Source: Hyaloscypha bicolor E
Lineage: Eukaryota; Ascomycota; Leotiomycetes; Helotiales; Hyaloscyphaceae
DNA: 64,000 nucleotides
NCBI RefSeq assembly: GCF_002865645.1
Contig: NW_020194619.1
Coordinates: 1,214,442 to 1,278,441 of the forward strand
Direction: 5' to 3'
Every line of letters starts with the position of its first letter. The first letter of the stretch is position 1. Below, piece by piece: positions 20,051 to 34,990 of this stretch. Both the position numbers and the translations under genes were made by a program. Under the pieces are notes generated by a model that worked only from the letters and a program-made list of their open reading frames with translations, searched no databases and had not been told where the DNA came from.

Positions 20051-22299
20051 TATTATTCTTAATAAATTATAAAGATATTATTAGTATAATAATTATAGGT
20101 TATAAAATTAAAGATTCTCGAAATTATAAGAATTTCTTTTAAATATATTTCAAAATAAAGAGCAAATTAGAATAAGCTTAGATTATATAAAGATATTATA
20201 TATATTTGAGTTTTTCTTTCTTTCTAGTAAGAAAATAAAGCTAAAATAGTAATATATATAATAGGGAAAGTAAATATAATAATTAGATATATTTAAGATA
20301 ATATAGTTATAAATTAGAAATAATTATAAAAAATAAAATATAAAGTTAAACTTTTATTATAAAAAAGAATATAAATATATATATCTAAAGAAATATAATT
20401 AAGGAAATAATTAAGGTAAATTAAACTAAATAGTAATAACAGGGAAATAAAAAAGTAATATAATAGAAATATAAATATAGTAATAGTATTTAAAGTATTA
20501 GAATATAAAAGAAAATAATAAAAAATTTATAATATAAATATATCCCAATGTCTTATTTATTTAGAGATATTTCTATTAACTTAAAAAATAATATAAAAGA
20601 AAAGAAATAATATAGGAAATATATAAAAAATAAAGTATATAAATATACTAAAGATATTAGAAAAATATAAAGTAAATATTAATAGAAAAGAAGTTAGAAT
20701 AATAGAATTAAAGAATAACTTAGAATAAGATATTACTTTTTCTAAAACTAATTTATATCTCTTCTAAAAGCTAATTATATTTATTTAGTATTTATTAAAG
20801 TTGACTTTATATAATATAAAACTATTTAGTTAATTAGAACTTTAAAGTAATATTTATATTTATAAAAATAATACTAAAGGTATTAAAATATATAAAAAGA
20901 AAAACTATAAGATAAGATAAATAGGATTTATAATACTATTATTAAGTTTGAAATAATTAATATTAAAATTAATATAAAATATAGAAAAATTAGATATTCC
21001 GAATTAGTATTAAAAATATAAGAATTATTTAAATAATATTTAATAGCAAGAAATAGATTAATAGTAAGAATTAGTAAATTATATTAGCTTTTTAAAAATA
21101 TAACTAGTTTCCTATAATAAAATAGTATTATAGTTAGAGAAAAGATTTTATATAAAAGAAGTTCTTTATAAAAATAGAAATATATAATATACTAACTAAG
21201 TCTTAGTATATACTTTTAAAATAGCTATAGTATATACTTTAAGTATAGCTATAAGTATATAGGAGAAGAAGTAGGTTTTCTAATATAAGATAGGCTTTAA
21301 ATAGGCAGATCTAATTTATCTAATATCTAAAGAATTCCCAGAATTATATATTATTAAGTATTTTTAGAAATAATTATTAGATTTAATAAGATTTCTCTTT
21401 TCTCTTATAGGGCTTCTAGTTCAATTATTTCGTTTATATATAACTCCTAATTAGGAAGTTTATTTATATATTATAAGAAAACTTATAATAATAGTTTAAG
21501 TTAAAGTCGAGATCTATAAATATTATAGTTAAGCTTTAGATTAGTATAAGCCATAAAAATAGCTAGTTAAAAAGGCAAGTAAAGCTTCTAAAAGATTTCT
21601 AGTTTAGTAAAACATATATAAAAAGTTCTTTTTCTTTTTCTCTTCTTTTCTTATTTCTAAATATAGTTACTATCTATTACTATAGTTCGGAATTAAGAGT
21701 TTATAAAATAACCTCTTAATTCTTTATTTATTCTTATACTAAAAGAAATTCTTTATATTTAATTCCTAAGATCTAGTAATAGAATCTTATATATTAAGAA
21801 TATTATCTAGTAATAGTAATTAGATAATAATAAGAAATAAGTAATAGTAAAGCTTATCCGATTTCTAAAATAATAGTCTAATAATAATATTCTTTAATAA
21901 TTATAAATAATAGTTAGAAGGAAAAAAACAAAAAATATATAAAGAATTAAAGATAATTAGCTTTATTTCAGGTCAGAAAAAGCTTCTATTATTAGATATT
22001 TCCTTTTAGTTCTCTATAAAAAAGACATACTTTACTTTTTCTAATTCTAATAACTCTAGAATATATATAATAATACTAGTAGCTTTCTCGATTTCCTAAA
22101 TACTATTTCGCTTATAATACTCTATAATTACTTTCTTTTCTAGTTCTATATCTATTTTAAAACATTTATTTATAGGTATATATTTATTATTAACTTCGTT
22201 TTTAGGGAAATACTAGAATCTATTTCTTTTAATAAACTATTTAAGTTAATTCCCGGTATATATTTTTTAAAATATAATACTATTAAGCTTTTCTAGTAT
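20051..22299. other. RIP-degraded sequence, possibly the 3' part of Gypsy F
   Basis: About 2.2 kb of AT-rich sequence between the unknown minus-strand frame and the Gypsy F integrase. It should contain the C-terminal part of pol and the 3' LTR of Gypsy F if that element is complete. I could not find a matching LTR partner near 28.6 kb, so the end is undefined. Confidence 0.35.
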
Positions 22300-22639
22300 A
22301 TAGTATTTTTTTTAATTAATCTATATATCTTATTTTATATAAGCCAAGCTAATAATATAATAGTTTTATATTTCTTAACTTGTCTTAATCTATTAATTTA
22401 ATATTATATATAAGAACTAGATTCTTTTCAGAAATAGGCTTTAAATAAATCTAGTAAGTAATATTAAATTACTTCTTTTTCTCTTAGTATTATCTATTCT
22501 TCTTTATTCTAGCTTCTTTAATATCTTTATTTCTTATTTATATTTATTTTATATATATCTTTAGAAGTATTTCTTTATTATAGACTTTATCTTATCTAAG
22601 TATTTTCCAGATTAGAAAGTATATTTCTATAAATAATAT

Positions 22640-23300
22640 AGCTTTCTTATTATAGACTATATAAAAGAAAATAAATCCAGTTAGTTTATATATAGTAACT
22701 TAATTAATAAATAGAATATATAATAGTAAATCTATTTAAGGCTTCTTTTTATTTATTATAAATATAATAAGTACTTAAATAATTAGTTAATATCCTCTTT
22801 TAATTATATTATTTCCCTTAAAATTATAAGCCAAAATAATAATTCTATTAATTCCTAGCTTATTAAGCTCCTAAATTACTATTTCTTTAAATTCCGATCT
22901 ATTATTTATTTTAAGCTAGTTAAATAAATTATATTTATAAATAATTTCTTTTTAAATAAACTTAGTAATCTTTTTACTAGTTAGGTTCTTTAAAGATCTA
23001 GCCTTAATTTATTCTAAAAAGTTATCTCTAGTAATAACTAACGAGTTATATCCTTTATAGTTTAGTAGTTTAATTATATTAATTCCAAGATAATAAAAAA
23101 GAAATATAGCTTTTATTAGATATAGAGCTTCTTTTTATCTTCTTTTACTTTTATACTAATAAATCTTATAAGTATTAATATACTTCCGTATATAGTTATA
23201 GTAATTTTCCTAATAATAATAGCTAGCTACTAAATAAAAAGTACTCTTTCTTCTAATATATCTAATCTTATTATATAGCTCTTTAATAATAATTTCCCTT
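22640..23300 (-). pseudogene. Gypsy F integrase core remnant
   Basis: The minus strand reads YYLGINIIKLLNYKGYNSLV, then ARSLKNLTSKKITKFI, KINNRSEFKEIV and LGINRIIILAYNFKGNNIIK. These follow the DDE integrase core: D...KGY..LV.ARD..SGW, then LKVDGGSE..G and VVVSAYN...NGMIERG. The second Asp (VDGGSE) and the Glu (MIERG) are changed to Asn and Lys by G-to-A. Confidence 0.65.
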
Positions 23301-24559
23301 TACTCTTAATTATTAATAATAAGTCAAAATAAATATACTTTAGATATAACTTTCTATAGTAATTAATCTCTTATACTATAATTTAAAGCTTCTTTACTTA
23401 ACTTTTAAAACTCGGCTCTAGATATTTCTTCTAGTCTAAAGAATATTATAAAGTATTATATAATATTCTAGTATTATTTAAAATAGCTATTATCTAAAGA
23501 ATCTAGTAAAATAGTTAGGTTATTAAGTAAAGTATAAAAGTTAGTATTATTATCTATTACTTTATTAGAAATTATATATAAAAGGCTATAGCCTTTATTA
23601 TATAACTTCCGGATTTTATTATTTTTTAATATTACTAATTCGCTTCTAGATATAGTAAGGCTTTAATTATTAATCTCTAGTAACTAGATACTATTATTCA
23701 AATATTTAATAAAGGGCTTAAGAATTAGATTTCTTAAAATAATATTATATAATTAAACCGGAACTACTTTCTTTAATTAAACTTTTCGTCTAATAAGTAC
23801 TATTCTAATAATATTAAGCTCTATTACTAACTATTTATTAATATTCTTATTATCTTTAGTATTACTTTCTTATTATAAATATCTTAATAGTTTATTAGTA
23901 ATAGTATACTTAGTTCCTTTAATATACTTAATTTTAAAATCAAATAATTAAATCTATACTAGCTAGTAAGTAACTAGAGCTCTAGAAAAATTCATAGCCG
24001 CTTTACTTAGCTATATAACAAGTATATTAGTATCTAGTTCAAGAATAAAGTAAACTCTATATAGCTAGAACTATACTTTTTATAAATACTTTACTAGTTC
24101 TCGGTATTTCCTTTTAATAATATTATATTTTTATTTAATATTATTCCAGATTCTAGACTTATATTATATAACTTTCTTTTTCCCTTTATTATTATATTAA
24201 CTAAGAGTTCTACTCTATTTATTTAGGCTAATATCTATTACTAATATAATTATTCCCTAATTTTCTAATAGATTATAATATAACTTATAAAGTATTAGAA
24301 TAATAATAAGCTTTTCTTAAAGAATTTATATAGCTTGCTTTTATTTATTATTCCAGTTTTATATTATATCTTTTTTTATTAAGTAATAAATAAGTTTAGT
24401 AATAATTATAAAGCCTTTAATTCAAATATAGTAATAAATAATAATTCTAATAAATGCCTTGCCTTTAGTTATATTATTATAATATTCTTATCTTAAGATC
24501 TTAGTAATTCCTGAGCTTAAAGGGCTTCTTCCAAATACTCTATAAATAAAGCTAATAAT

Positions 24560-25060
24560 AACTATAATTTTTCTTTAATACTAGCTCCGGCTTATTTAAC
24601 TCTATCTAGGATTATATTTAGGGTTTAAAGATATTTAAATATAAAATACCGAATTTCAGATAAAATAAGTTATTTATTATAGTCTATATAAGGTTCCTTA
24701 ACTCTAATATTATTAATAAATAGTATAGTAATTTTAGGAAATAAATTCTCTAAAATAATTATAATAATTCATATAAACTATATAATAGAATTAGTAGCTT
24801 CTTAAGGTAATATAATTATTCTTAATAGCTTTAAAAGTATTATAAATATAGTTAAATCTTTATTATAAGTATCTAGTATAAATTAATTATACCCGGAAAA
24901 GAAATTAATTAGAAAAATATATATATATCTAGTAAATTTCTCTAAAATCTCATTAATAAACGAGAATAGATTAGTATTTTATAGAATTACTAAATTCATT
25001 TTTATAGTAGTATTAATTAGTCTATAAGTTCTAGTAATTTTCTTTATAATCAAGAACTAT
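24560..25060 (-). pseudogene. Gypsy F reverse transcriptase remnant
   Basis: In the minus-strand frames one reads DYKEN..., then a degraded FSGY-like block, NTFKAIKNNYITLR, ATNSII, and KITILFINNIRVKEPYIDYNK. These match the Ty3/Gypsy RT blocks FSGYDQ..L, ..GLLRMTTLPQGATNSVAQF and the catalytic FLDDIGVKGP..DY. The catalytic Asp pair is replaced by Asn-Asn (G-to-A on the coding strand), so the enzyme is dead. Confidence 0.7.
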
Positions 25061-28000
25061 AAATTTTAATAAGATCTATTATATTTCTTAAGAACTCTAT
25101 AATCTAGATATTCTAATAATATTTTTACTATTACTAGTACTAGAGCTTTAGAATATGAGAAATTCTTTTCTTACTAGGCCTTATACTTAATAGTTTTAAT
25201 TAGAATAAGTAAGCTAATATTCTTATAAACTTTTCTTACTTCTTTCTAATTAAATATAATTATATTTTTTTAATTAATTATTAATTCTCGAAATATTACT
25301 AATTTCTCTTTTTAGAATTAGTTACTAATATCTAATTATTTAAGATATTCCGGAGTAAGTTATAATTCTCTTAAAATAGCTAATATTTTTAGTAAAAAGT
25401 AATTCTTATATTTCCTAATATATTTCTATAAATATTCTCTAGTTTTAGATCTTTTAAACTAGTCCGGATATTTATTAGGGCCTTTTCTAGTTCTATTATT
25501 AGTATTTACTAGTTAAATCTTCTTATTTTTTATTTTATATATTCTTATAATTAGAAATAAACTATAATTATTATTTTTTTCTTTAAGTACTATAGCTATT
25601 TTTTCTAGTATTCTTTTTATCTAATTTCCGGAATTTATAACCTTTCTATTTAGCTCTTTCTTAGTTAAATATAAAAAGCGCCTTTTTGTCTAGTATTTTA
25701 ATATATCTTTCTTAAGCTCTTATATATTCCAGAATTCTTTCTAGTTTTAGGTTCTATATTTCTTAGCTTCGGAAATATATTTCCTTATTATTAGAAAATA
25801 CTACTTTACTTCTTTTTTAGAAATGTCTTTACTTAATACTCTTTTTACTTCTTTTTCTATTAAATCCGGAACTACTTTTAATAATACTCTAATTAGAGCT
25901 TTTTCTATTTTAGTTTCTCTAAAAATATTATTAATTTTCTAAATTCCTAAACCCAAAATAAAAGAATTTATAAGAAATCCCGGCGTTTTCTTATTTCCTC
26001 TAATATTACTACTAGTTATAATACCAGACTTTATTTTTCCTTTTTATCTTTAGTTTCTTATTTTATATTACTTAATTTTTTAATTCTAGAAGCTTAATAT
26101 TCTTAAATTATTACTTTCTTCTATTTCCTAGTATTCTTTAAAAATAAAATAATTATAATAATACAAGTATTCTAGTTATTTTTAGAGTTAGTAAATCTTC
26201 TATTCTATAAACTATTACTTTTATATATAATATTTATCTTTATCTTTATTAAGAATAATTAATTAAGCAGAATCTTTAGAGCTTCTTTAACTAGGAAAAA
26301 CGCGTTTTTATATCCTATTCTATTTATAATCTTAGCTCTAAGCTTTACTATTTCTATAAATTCAAATTTTATTTTAATAATAATAAATATTTAATAATCT
26401 ATAGTATTATATATTATTTTACTAATATTTCTAGAGATCTTTTTAGGGAAAATATTAACTTTAGCTCTAGTATTAATTATTTCTTTATATTTAATACTTC
26501 CTTAAGATTCTCGAAATACGAATTAGAGATATAAAAATTATATAATATATTTATAAGCTAGTAATATCCGAATATTAATACTATTATCTTTAAATTAAAT
26601 AATTCTATTAGTATTAGATATCTAAGCTAGTATTTCTAATTTCTTAAATATTTTATTTATTATATAAGCTATAGCTACTAGCTTTATAGATTTTCTAGTA
26701 TATCTAATTATATTTAATATAATAGTATTTCCTATTTATAAAATAATAAGATAAGAAGCATTATTTCTAATTTATTAGTTCTAAAATATAATAGCTAGAT
26801 CTAGTATTTTTAAGGTATTAATAAGTATTTTTATTTCTTTCTAAATCTTTAGAAATAAAATAATTACTTTTTTTAGTAGCCTTATTAGAATATTATTAAT
26901 TTTAGAAATCTTATATTTATTATAATTAAGAATATACTAGGTTTTTAATTTATTCTATTTATTTCCGGAAATATTAATATCTATATCCTTAGCTAGGCCA
27001 TTTCTTTATTTATTACTTCTCGAAATAGTATTTTTCTGGCCTCTTATATAAAATAGCTTTTCTTTTACTTTAGCTTATTTTTAGAAAACCTCTTTAGCTA
27101 TTTCTATTTCTTTTTCTATTCTTTTTAATAAGAAACCCGTTATAGTATTAATAGAAATACTATTTATAGCCAAATCTTAATACTATTTATTAATTCCAGA
27201 ACCCGAAGTATTAGTAATTCTAATATAATTTCCTTTAAAGTAAAGTAGCTATTTAGATTCCCTAGATATAACTTACTTATTTCTATATATAAATCCCGGT
27301 TAACTAGTTTCCTTTTCTCTTTCTTGCCTAGTAAACTAGGTATTTCCTATTAATCTCTAAATATTTTTAAATTAAGTATTTAAGTTATAATTAAATTCTT
27401 TTCTTTAAACTTGGGAAATAATTTAGTTAAACTACTAGTACTTACTAGTAAGAAAAAAAGAAATGCTTTCTTATTTAGGCTTAAATAGCCCTTTATATTA
27501 TTTTCTATTAAATTAGTAAATATATTTATAATTTATAAGCTTTTCTATTAGTAAGTAATAGAATTAAGAAATATAGATATATTTTGAATTAATATTAATA
27601 TTTTTATTTCTATTATAATACTTATAATAAATTCATTCTTTTGGTTTTAGATCTATATTATAGGCTATATTAACTTAAATAGTATTTTCTAATTATACTT
27701 AAAACTAATTTTTTTTAGAATATAATTATTTAAAGTTTTTATTTATTTTAGCTTAATTACTATAGCTATTATAGTATTTTTTATAATTTTTACTATAACT
27801 TCTAGTATATTCTCTCTAAAAACCCGAATTATATTTACTAGGCTATTAATACTATTATACTAGTTATAATTAACTAGATTATATAAGTAAGCTATAAATA
27901 TTTTTTCGAATTATAATAGTAATTATATTAAGTTATTTCTATAAGTTCTCTTAAGTTATAATAATAATAAATAGTTTTTCTAGACTTCTTACTAGTTAAT

Positions 28001-28684
28001 TAATATTATTTTTCTTAGATTTACTACTTTTAGTAAGTTTTATATAATTAGTTATAGGCTAGATTCTTTTCTTACTTATATCTATAATAGCTTTAGGAAA
28101 TATAATAGAAAAAACTAGTAAGAAATAACTATTTTCTAGCTTAAGAACTATATTATAAACTATTATATTCAAGTATTTTTATTTAAGTCTAAATATATCT
28201 GGGTTATTAGTAATATTAAAATAGTATTTCTTCTTTTTATACTAATAAAATATTATTATTATCTTATATATTTTATTATATTTATAAATAGAAATATTTA
28301 TAGGCTTAAAGTTTATATTCTTAAGAATATAATTTCTTACTAGAATAAATAATTCTCTTATAAATTCTCGATATTAAGTAATTTTATTTATTTCTTTTCT
28401 TTTTAGTAATTTCTTTAATACTTTATTAAATATATTAATATAAGACTTAGAAGAAATTTCTTTATTCTGGGCTTATATAATAATCTAATTAAGAAAGTTA
28501 TAGCTAATTTTAAATATTTCCTAGTTATATTCTCGGAATTCCTTTAATAAGGCCTTAAAGAACTTAGTTTCCTAGTAATTTCCTAAATTATTAATATAGT
28601 ATTCCGGTATAGCCTTAATCTAATTCTTATAAATAAGAGAAATATAATAAATAATTCTCTCTTTTTTAGTATTATTAGAAATAT

Positions 28685-28886
28685 TATTACGAGTATAAGA
28701 TCTAGGGCCTAAAAGGTATAGTTAGACTATTTTTATTTTAATAATTCAAAGCTAAAAAAAGAAAAGAGTCTCAAAGAAATCTCGGATCTAAATAATCGCA
28801 AGCTATATACGGGCCCACGTACTAGCTTAAGCTCGGGGTCACGTGTAATAATCAGGTAACTATAGATGCCTTGCTCAGATATTAGA
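28685..28886 (-). repeat. Gypsy A1 left (3') LTR, first part
   Basis: Starts TATTACGAGTATAAGATC (ancestral TGTTACGAG) and runs to the Copia D insertion point. It retains more C and G (CACGTACTAGCTTAAGCTCG) than the right LTR. The rest of the LTR resumes at 37422. Confidence 0.75.
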
Positions 28887-29053
28887 TATTAAATATAGTT
28901 ATATAATATATTATATATATATAACTATATATAAGGCCAACTAGCCTATATAGATATATATATAAGATAGGCTCTGCCTATCTTTTATTCTATAAGAAAT
29001 TAATTAAGATCTGACCTACTTATATATATATATATATATATATTTATTTAATA
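28887..29053 (+). repeat. Copia D 5' LTR
   Basis: Includes a perfect small hairpin AGATAGGC-TCT-GCCTATCT at 28965-28983 and an AT microsatellite near its end. It is followed at 29054 by GGTTCTGAGTCC, at the position of a tRNA primer-binding site. Confidence 0.75.
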
Positions 29054-29099
29054 GGTTCTGAGTCCGGTAACTTCTATAGAACTAAGTTACCTAATCTAA

Positions 29100-32000
29100 A
29101 TTTATTACTTTATAAACGGATAATTCTAACCCAAAAGTACTTGGCTCTATAAGCCTTTATATAGAATCAAATTAAGGATATAGATCCCTTAATTATTATT
29201 AAAATTACCGAGATATTAGATTTCCTTCTTATCTTAGGAAATAATAGATATAATTCTCCGGATATTCTCGGATTTACTCGGTAATTTATATCTTATATAA
29301 AAGGATTAATACGAGCTCTCTCTTATTTCCGAAGCTAATGGATTAATTATTCTTATAAGCTATTCTTATCTCCCAATCTCCCGATATTAGAGTTTTCTAC
29401 TAGTTTAAGAGCTATATAGATACTAAGACACTAGTAAATCTAATAATACGGTTCTAGTAAACCTTAATTAATAAGAATTCTAATATTTCAATTTCTAAAC
29501 TTATTTACCTCTTTTATTAACTAATCTTTCTGTCTTACTTAACTAATAATAAAATAGATAATTAAAGAGCTAATAGCTCAAGAGTTATAAGCGGTTTTAA
29601 AGCGGGCATTTCTTATAAATAAAATATTTATCTTATTAAGAAATACTCGAACTTATAAAATTACTTAATTATAAGATATACTTCTCTTCTAACCCGACCT
29701 ATTCCCTTACTATATATATACCCTTATTAATACTCTAATTAAATTCTTTAATACTAAATCCGATTAAGATTCTAATTCCGATTATACTAATTCAGAAATT
29801 AAACCTCCTTTCTCCGAATATACTTATCTAGATACTAAGGCCTTAAGCTCTTTAAGCCCTAGATCTCTATTACCTATATCCCTTTTTAGTTATTGAGTTA
29901 AGACCTGAAGTACGGATATATAGGAAAGATTTAACTAAAAAATCATTAAATACTATATAACTTTAACTAAACTAGATTAATAATTCCTTTACTAAATACT
30001 TTATATCTAATTATTTAACTAAACGGGTAATATTTAATAATGGCTTTAGAGATTAGACTATTTGCTTTCTCGGCTCTTATTACTATTCCGGAACTTAATA
30101 AATCTAACTAGATTAACTAGTATTAAAGAATTAATAATACCCTTATTAATAAGAATTACCTCTACTAGAAGCTCCTGAATAGAACTTTCTCTAGACTAGT
30201 CAGGCTTATAGAATCCCCCGCCGAAATATAGAAGGCTTACTAAGCCTGATTTAATAAGTGAGAGGAATTCTAAGTCTAAGAAAGAAGTATTATAAGTAGT
30301 AAGCTCGGCCCGACTACTTTTCTTTATACTAAAATAAAGAAATATAACCTTATAGAAAGTATATAAGAATCCGATCTCAAGCTACTTTTTACTTTCTTTA
30401 AAAAGCAATTTCGCCCGCAAGATATTACTACTTTTAATTACCTTAAAAATAACCTTCTTAACCTCTGCCTTAATAACTATACTAATATTACGAAATATAA
30501 TAATGTATTTATAAGACTTAATAGTAAACTATTTTTTCTCTTTAAAAGTACCCGATTACCTATATCCTGAATAGTAGGGCTATACCTAAATAACCTCTTA
30601 TTTATATATAATATCTTTAAATTATACTAGATTTCCTATAATAATTTTATTAATATAGCTAAAGCAAATATAATTCTTTTCGAACTTATATAAGCCATAT
30701 AGAGAAAAGAGGCTCTAATATAATAATTATCTAGCTAAACTATTCTTTTATTATATATAAATTAAAAAGAAAATAAGACAGATATTAAGTATAAATACTA
30801 TAGAAAACTATATTATACTAAAGCAGAATATATAATTAAGTATTCTTACTTAAAAGCCGCCTTCGAGAAACGTTTTAAGAAGAAATAAGAATACTGAAAA
30901 AAGAAATAAGTAAAATAGAAATTAAAATTATTCTCCGGAAACTAACCTATTCCTAAATAGAAAAAGCCCTTAATAACTACCTATAAATATCTAGCTATTT
31001 ACGAGTATATTATATTATAATTCGAGCCTGTCTTCTAATTTAATAATTAGTAACTATAGAAGCTATAGTAGCTCTTCCTATAGGTTAATTATATCTAATA
31101 AAACAAGACTATTTTATAGCTAAAGCTAGTAACTAATATATACTCTTAACTATAATACGAAAACCTATAGGCTTGAGCCTATATTTATATCTTGGCCCTG
31201 CTTTAATATATAGCTCTACTTATATTAGATATTATCTTACTAGTACTTTTACAAGCCTCGATTATATGAAATAGCTATAAGATATTTCTCTAAGTCTTAT
31301 TTTTACTTATATAGCTATATTTTTAAATATCTCTTTTTTAGGTCCCGAAATTCCTGTTATTTATATTTTTTAGTATCTTAATTATTAAGTCCCTAATATT
31401 CTCTGGCAAAATCTACTAAGTATTATAGTCTCTTGTACCTAGCTTACTTATAGCTGCATTTATCCTTAATAGTAGTTATATTCGATATATATTTTATAAA
31501 TAAGAGTTTTTTGAGTTAATTAAACTACTAGATAATAAAGAAATTAACTAGGTTATAGGTATTAGCAAATATAGCCTAGTATTATAAGAGAAAGAAATAG
31601 TAATTTTACTAGTTTAGATAGTAAGAAGGGATTTTAGTTAGTTATAAATACTAAATATTATTTTCTGTTCGGATCTTAAAATAAATCTTTTATTATATCT
31701 TAACTTTATTTAAAAGAATATAAAAGTATAACTTAATAAATATAGAGCTATTTTCGAGATTAAAGGAAATAGACTAGTTATATTTATAGCCTTTATCTTA
31801 TATAACCTCTTTTGCCTTAATATTAATCTCTTAATACTTAAGAAATAGATCTAATAATCCGGATATAATTAGAAGACCTATAATCTATACTAAAAGTAAT
31901 AAGCCTATATTACTTATTTTAAGAAAGCCTTCTATTTATTTAAGCTAGTATAATAGATATCCTAGTATTAAGTACTTGCGGTATTTATTATAAAAGAAGT

Positions 32001-34990
32001 ATATACTATATAGTATAAATAGCTTAGATATCTTAGTAAAAAGAATCTAGTTAAACTTAAGAATATAATAAAGGATATAGATTTTTATAAGCCTCTAGTA
32101 CTTTATACTTATAAAGCCTGCCTTAAAAGCCATATAATAAAGATATTTTATAAAGGATATATTATACTAGGAAAATACCTAAATAAGCTAATTTATATAA
32201 ATATAATTAGTCTCTTATATATAATAAAGAATAATATAAAGTACTTTATCTATTTCTATTATAATAAGACTAAAAAGGTCGAGTATTATACTATAAAGTA
32301 TAGGTCCGAATTACTAGCTAAATTTAAGCTCTTCTAATAGTTTTACTATAGACGAATTATATAATTATAGATAAATAATAGAAGAGAATTCGTTTCTAAG
32401 GCTTTTTAGCTTTACCTTATAGAAACCAGAATTTACTTTAAACTATTTATACTATATAACCCGGAGATAAACGAAGCTATAGAAAGAATTAGATAAATAC
32501 TATAGACTATTATTAAGATATTTTTAAAAAGCTCCAAATTCTTAAGTAAATAGTAGCCCGAATTACTCTAAACTATAATTTATCTCTATATGTAATAATC
32601 CTATAATACCCTTAATATAATACTTTTCTAAGTAAAGAACCTCTATATACTATTTATTAATTACTTTTATATTATTAGATCTTATACCTGGTTTATAGCT
32701 AGTAAGTAAAATAAGAAAAAGCTAAAAGAAAATTAAGTAATAAAGAAATACCTTATTAGATATAAAAGTAATAATATCTACCGGATTTTTATAAATAATA
32801 ATTATATACTTAAGGCCTATATTATATATATTATAGAAAAGCGCCCTATATTTATTCAGGAGAAGTTTCTTGAATTCGGGCCTAATACTTATCCTAATAT
32901 AATATTATACCTATAATCCTTTAAGCCTATAACTAGTTTAAAGTATCCGGTAATACCTAACCTGCCTAATTTCTTTAAGAAATATATTTGCTATACTAAA
33001 GCTAGTTATAATAGTAATATAAATACCTTACTAGATTTCTCTTAGCTATTATTATATAAGCTAAGAACTTTATAGCCTATTATTATACTAAACCTTCCGA
33101 ATCCTCCTTAAAAATAATTCAGATTATAGGTCTAACTTATTATTAAGATTCTACTAATAAGGAACTAATTAAAAAACTTTATTTCTATTTTCCCTGAATT
33201 CTTAATATCCCGTAAATTAATCCTATTACCTATTTCTTTACCGGATAGTTAAGTAGATAAATGTCCTATAACTAAGTACTTCTTATTATTTCAAGTAATA
33301 ATACTAGTTAATAGCCTAATAGATGAATACTCGAAGCTTAATTACTTAGATCCCGATTCTCTAGACTCTATTTCTCTTATAATACTACTAGCTATATAAA
33401 ATACTAGCCCGAAGGTCCGTAATAATCCCAAGCTTAATTAGCTCTTATATCTTATAATCAAGGTTTCTCTTATAAAAGCTAACTTACTAGAACTATTCGA
33501 GCTATAATATTTCAAGAAAGCTATAGCGAATCCGGACTCTAATAAATAGATAGATATAATAAAGAAGAAATTCTCGTCCCTATAAGAAAATAAGACCTGG
33601 ATACTAGTTAACTATTTAATGAATTAGTAAGTTCTACCTAGTAAATAGGTATATAAGTATAAACGGGGACTATATAGCTAAATTATCTAATATAAGACCT
33701 AATAAGTAATCCGGAGAAATTAGTAAAAAGAGGGAATTGACTTTAATAAGACCTTTATTATAGTTATTAAACTAATAAGCTATAAACTTATCTTTACTAT
33801 TATAGCTACCCTTAATTAGGAAATTAATTAAATAGATATTAAAACCGTATTCTTATATAAGAAAGTAGAGGAAATAGTCTATATAAAATAGCTAATTAGC
33901 CTTAAAGACGAATTAACTAAGGTCTATAAGCTCGACTATATACTTTATAATCTAAAGCAAGCCCCCTAAATATAATATAATATACTATTAGAATTTCTTT
34001 AATAGCTTGATTTTTAATTACTAGATACTAATACTAGTATTTTTTATAAAAAGGATATTATTATTATTATTTATATAGATAATTTATTAATTATTAGAAG
34101 AGATTATAAAGAAATTAATATATTTAAGTAAGCTCTTAGTAAATAATTTCAAATAAGTAATCTCGAAGCTATTAACTTTTACCTAAATATAATAATTATA
34201 TGAGACTATCCGAATTATATACTTTATCTTAAATAATAGTTCTATATTATAAAGGTACTTCGGGATTTTAGTATAGAAGACTATAAACCGGCTATAACTT
34301 TAATAGATCTAAACGGGAATAACCTTATTTCTATACTAAAAAATTACCTGGCCTTTTCATTTGAAATTAAGGAATACTAGAAGCTAATTAGCTCTTTTAT
34401 ATATATTATACTCGGATCTCGTTCCGATATTACCTTTATAGTATCTATAGTTAGTTAATTTGCTATAAATCTAATAGCTAAATATATTATTATAATAAAA
34501 AGAATCCTATAATATCTATAGGATATACTTATATACTAACTTATATATTAGAGAAATCTTTGAGTATTAATAGGCTATTCGGATATAGACTAGGTAAGTA
34601 ATAGGGATACTTAATAATTAACTAGTAGTTTTGTTTTTAATATAAGTAGTAGTATTATTAGCTAGTTCTTAAAGAGGCAAAATACTATTACTTTTTTTTC
34701 CTATAAGTCCGAGACTATAGCCCAGATATAAGTAGCTAAAAAGGTAATCTGGCTAAATTATTTCCTAGCCTAGGCTTTTTAGAAGAAACAGGTTACTATA
34801 GTTATATATTATAATAACTAAGAAATAATTATACTTGCGAAAAATAACTAGTTTTATATTCGAATAAAGTATATTAATATCCAAAAGAAATAAATACAAG
34901 AAGCTATTATAGTAAAATAAGTAAAGCTGAAATATATTTTTACTAATTTTTAATTAGTAAACGGGCTTATAAAACTATTTATAAGAGATA
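29100..34990 (+). pseudogene. Copia D gag-pol, RIP-inactivated
   Basis: Gag carries a CCHC knuckle remnant YKYYRKLYYTKAEY (ancestral C-x2-C-x4-H-x4-C) near 30790-30850. Integrase reads CLKSHI, LIYINIISLL (ancestral HTDIVGPL, catalytic Asp lost), INNRREFVS (second Asp lost) and EAIERI (Glu kept). RT reads FDFNKTF, ISYKLIFTIIATLN, DIKTVFLYKKVEEIVYI, LYNLKQAP and IYIDNLLI (ancestral YVDDLLI) near 34070. RNase H follows with an ISWSSKRQ-like region and EAEY-like words. Stops are almost all TAA/TAG. The order IN-RT-RH is diagnostic for Copia. Confidence 0.75.

Larger units (their letters stand above)
22300..28684 (-). mobile_element. Ty3/Gypsy retrotransposon F, RIP-inactivated, ends uncertain
   Basis: On the minus strand the order is gag-like (about 28600-26000), reverse transcriptase (about 25060-24560) and integrase (about 23300-22640), the Ty3/Gypsy order. 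All parts are broken by TAA/TAG. The right side is abutted directly by the left LTR of Gypsy A1 at 28685. I could not find its LTRs, so both ends are approximate and the right end is probably missing. Confidence 0.65.

Noticed and set aside
23570..23606. Fifth possible copy of the shared palindrome (ATTATATATAAAAGGC...)
   Set aside because: It falls inside the coding text of Gypsy F between RT and integrase, where a 3' hairpin makes no sense, so it may be coincidence in AT-rich DNA.
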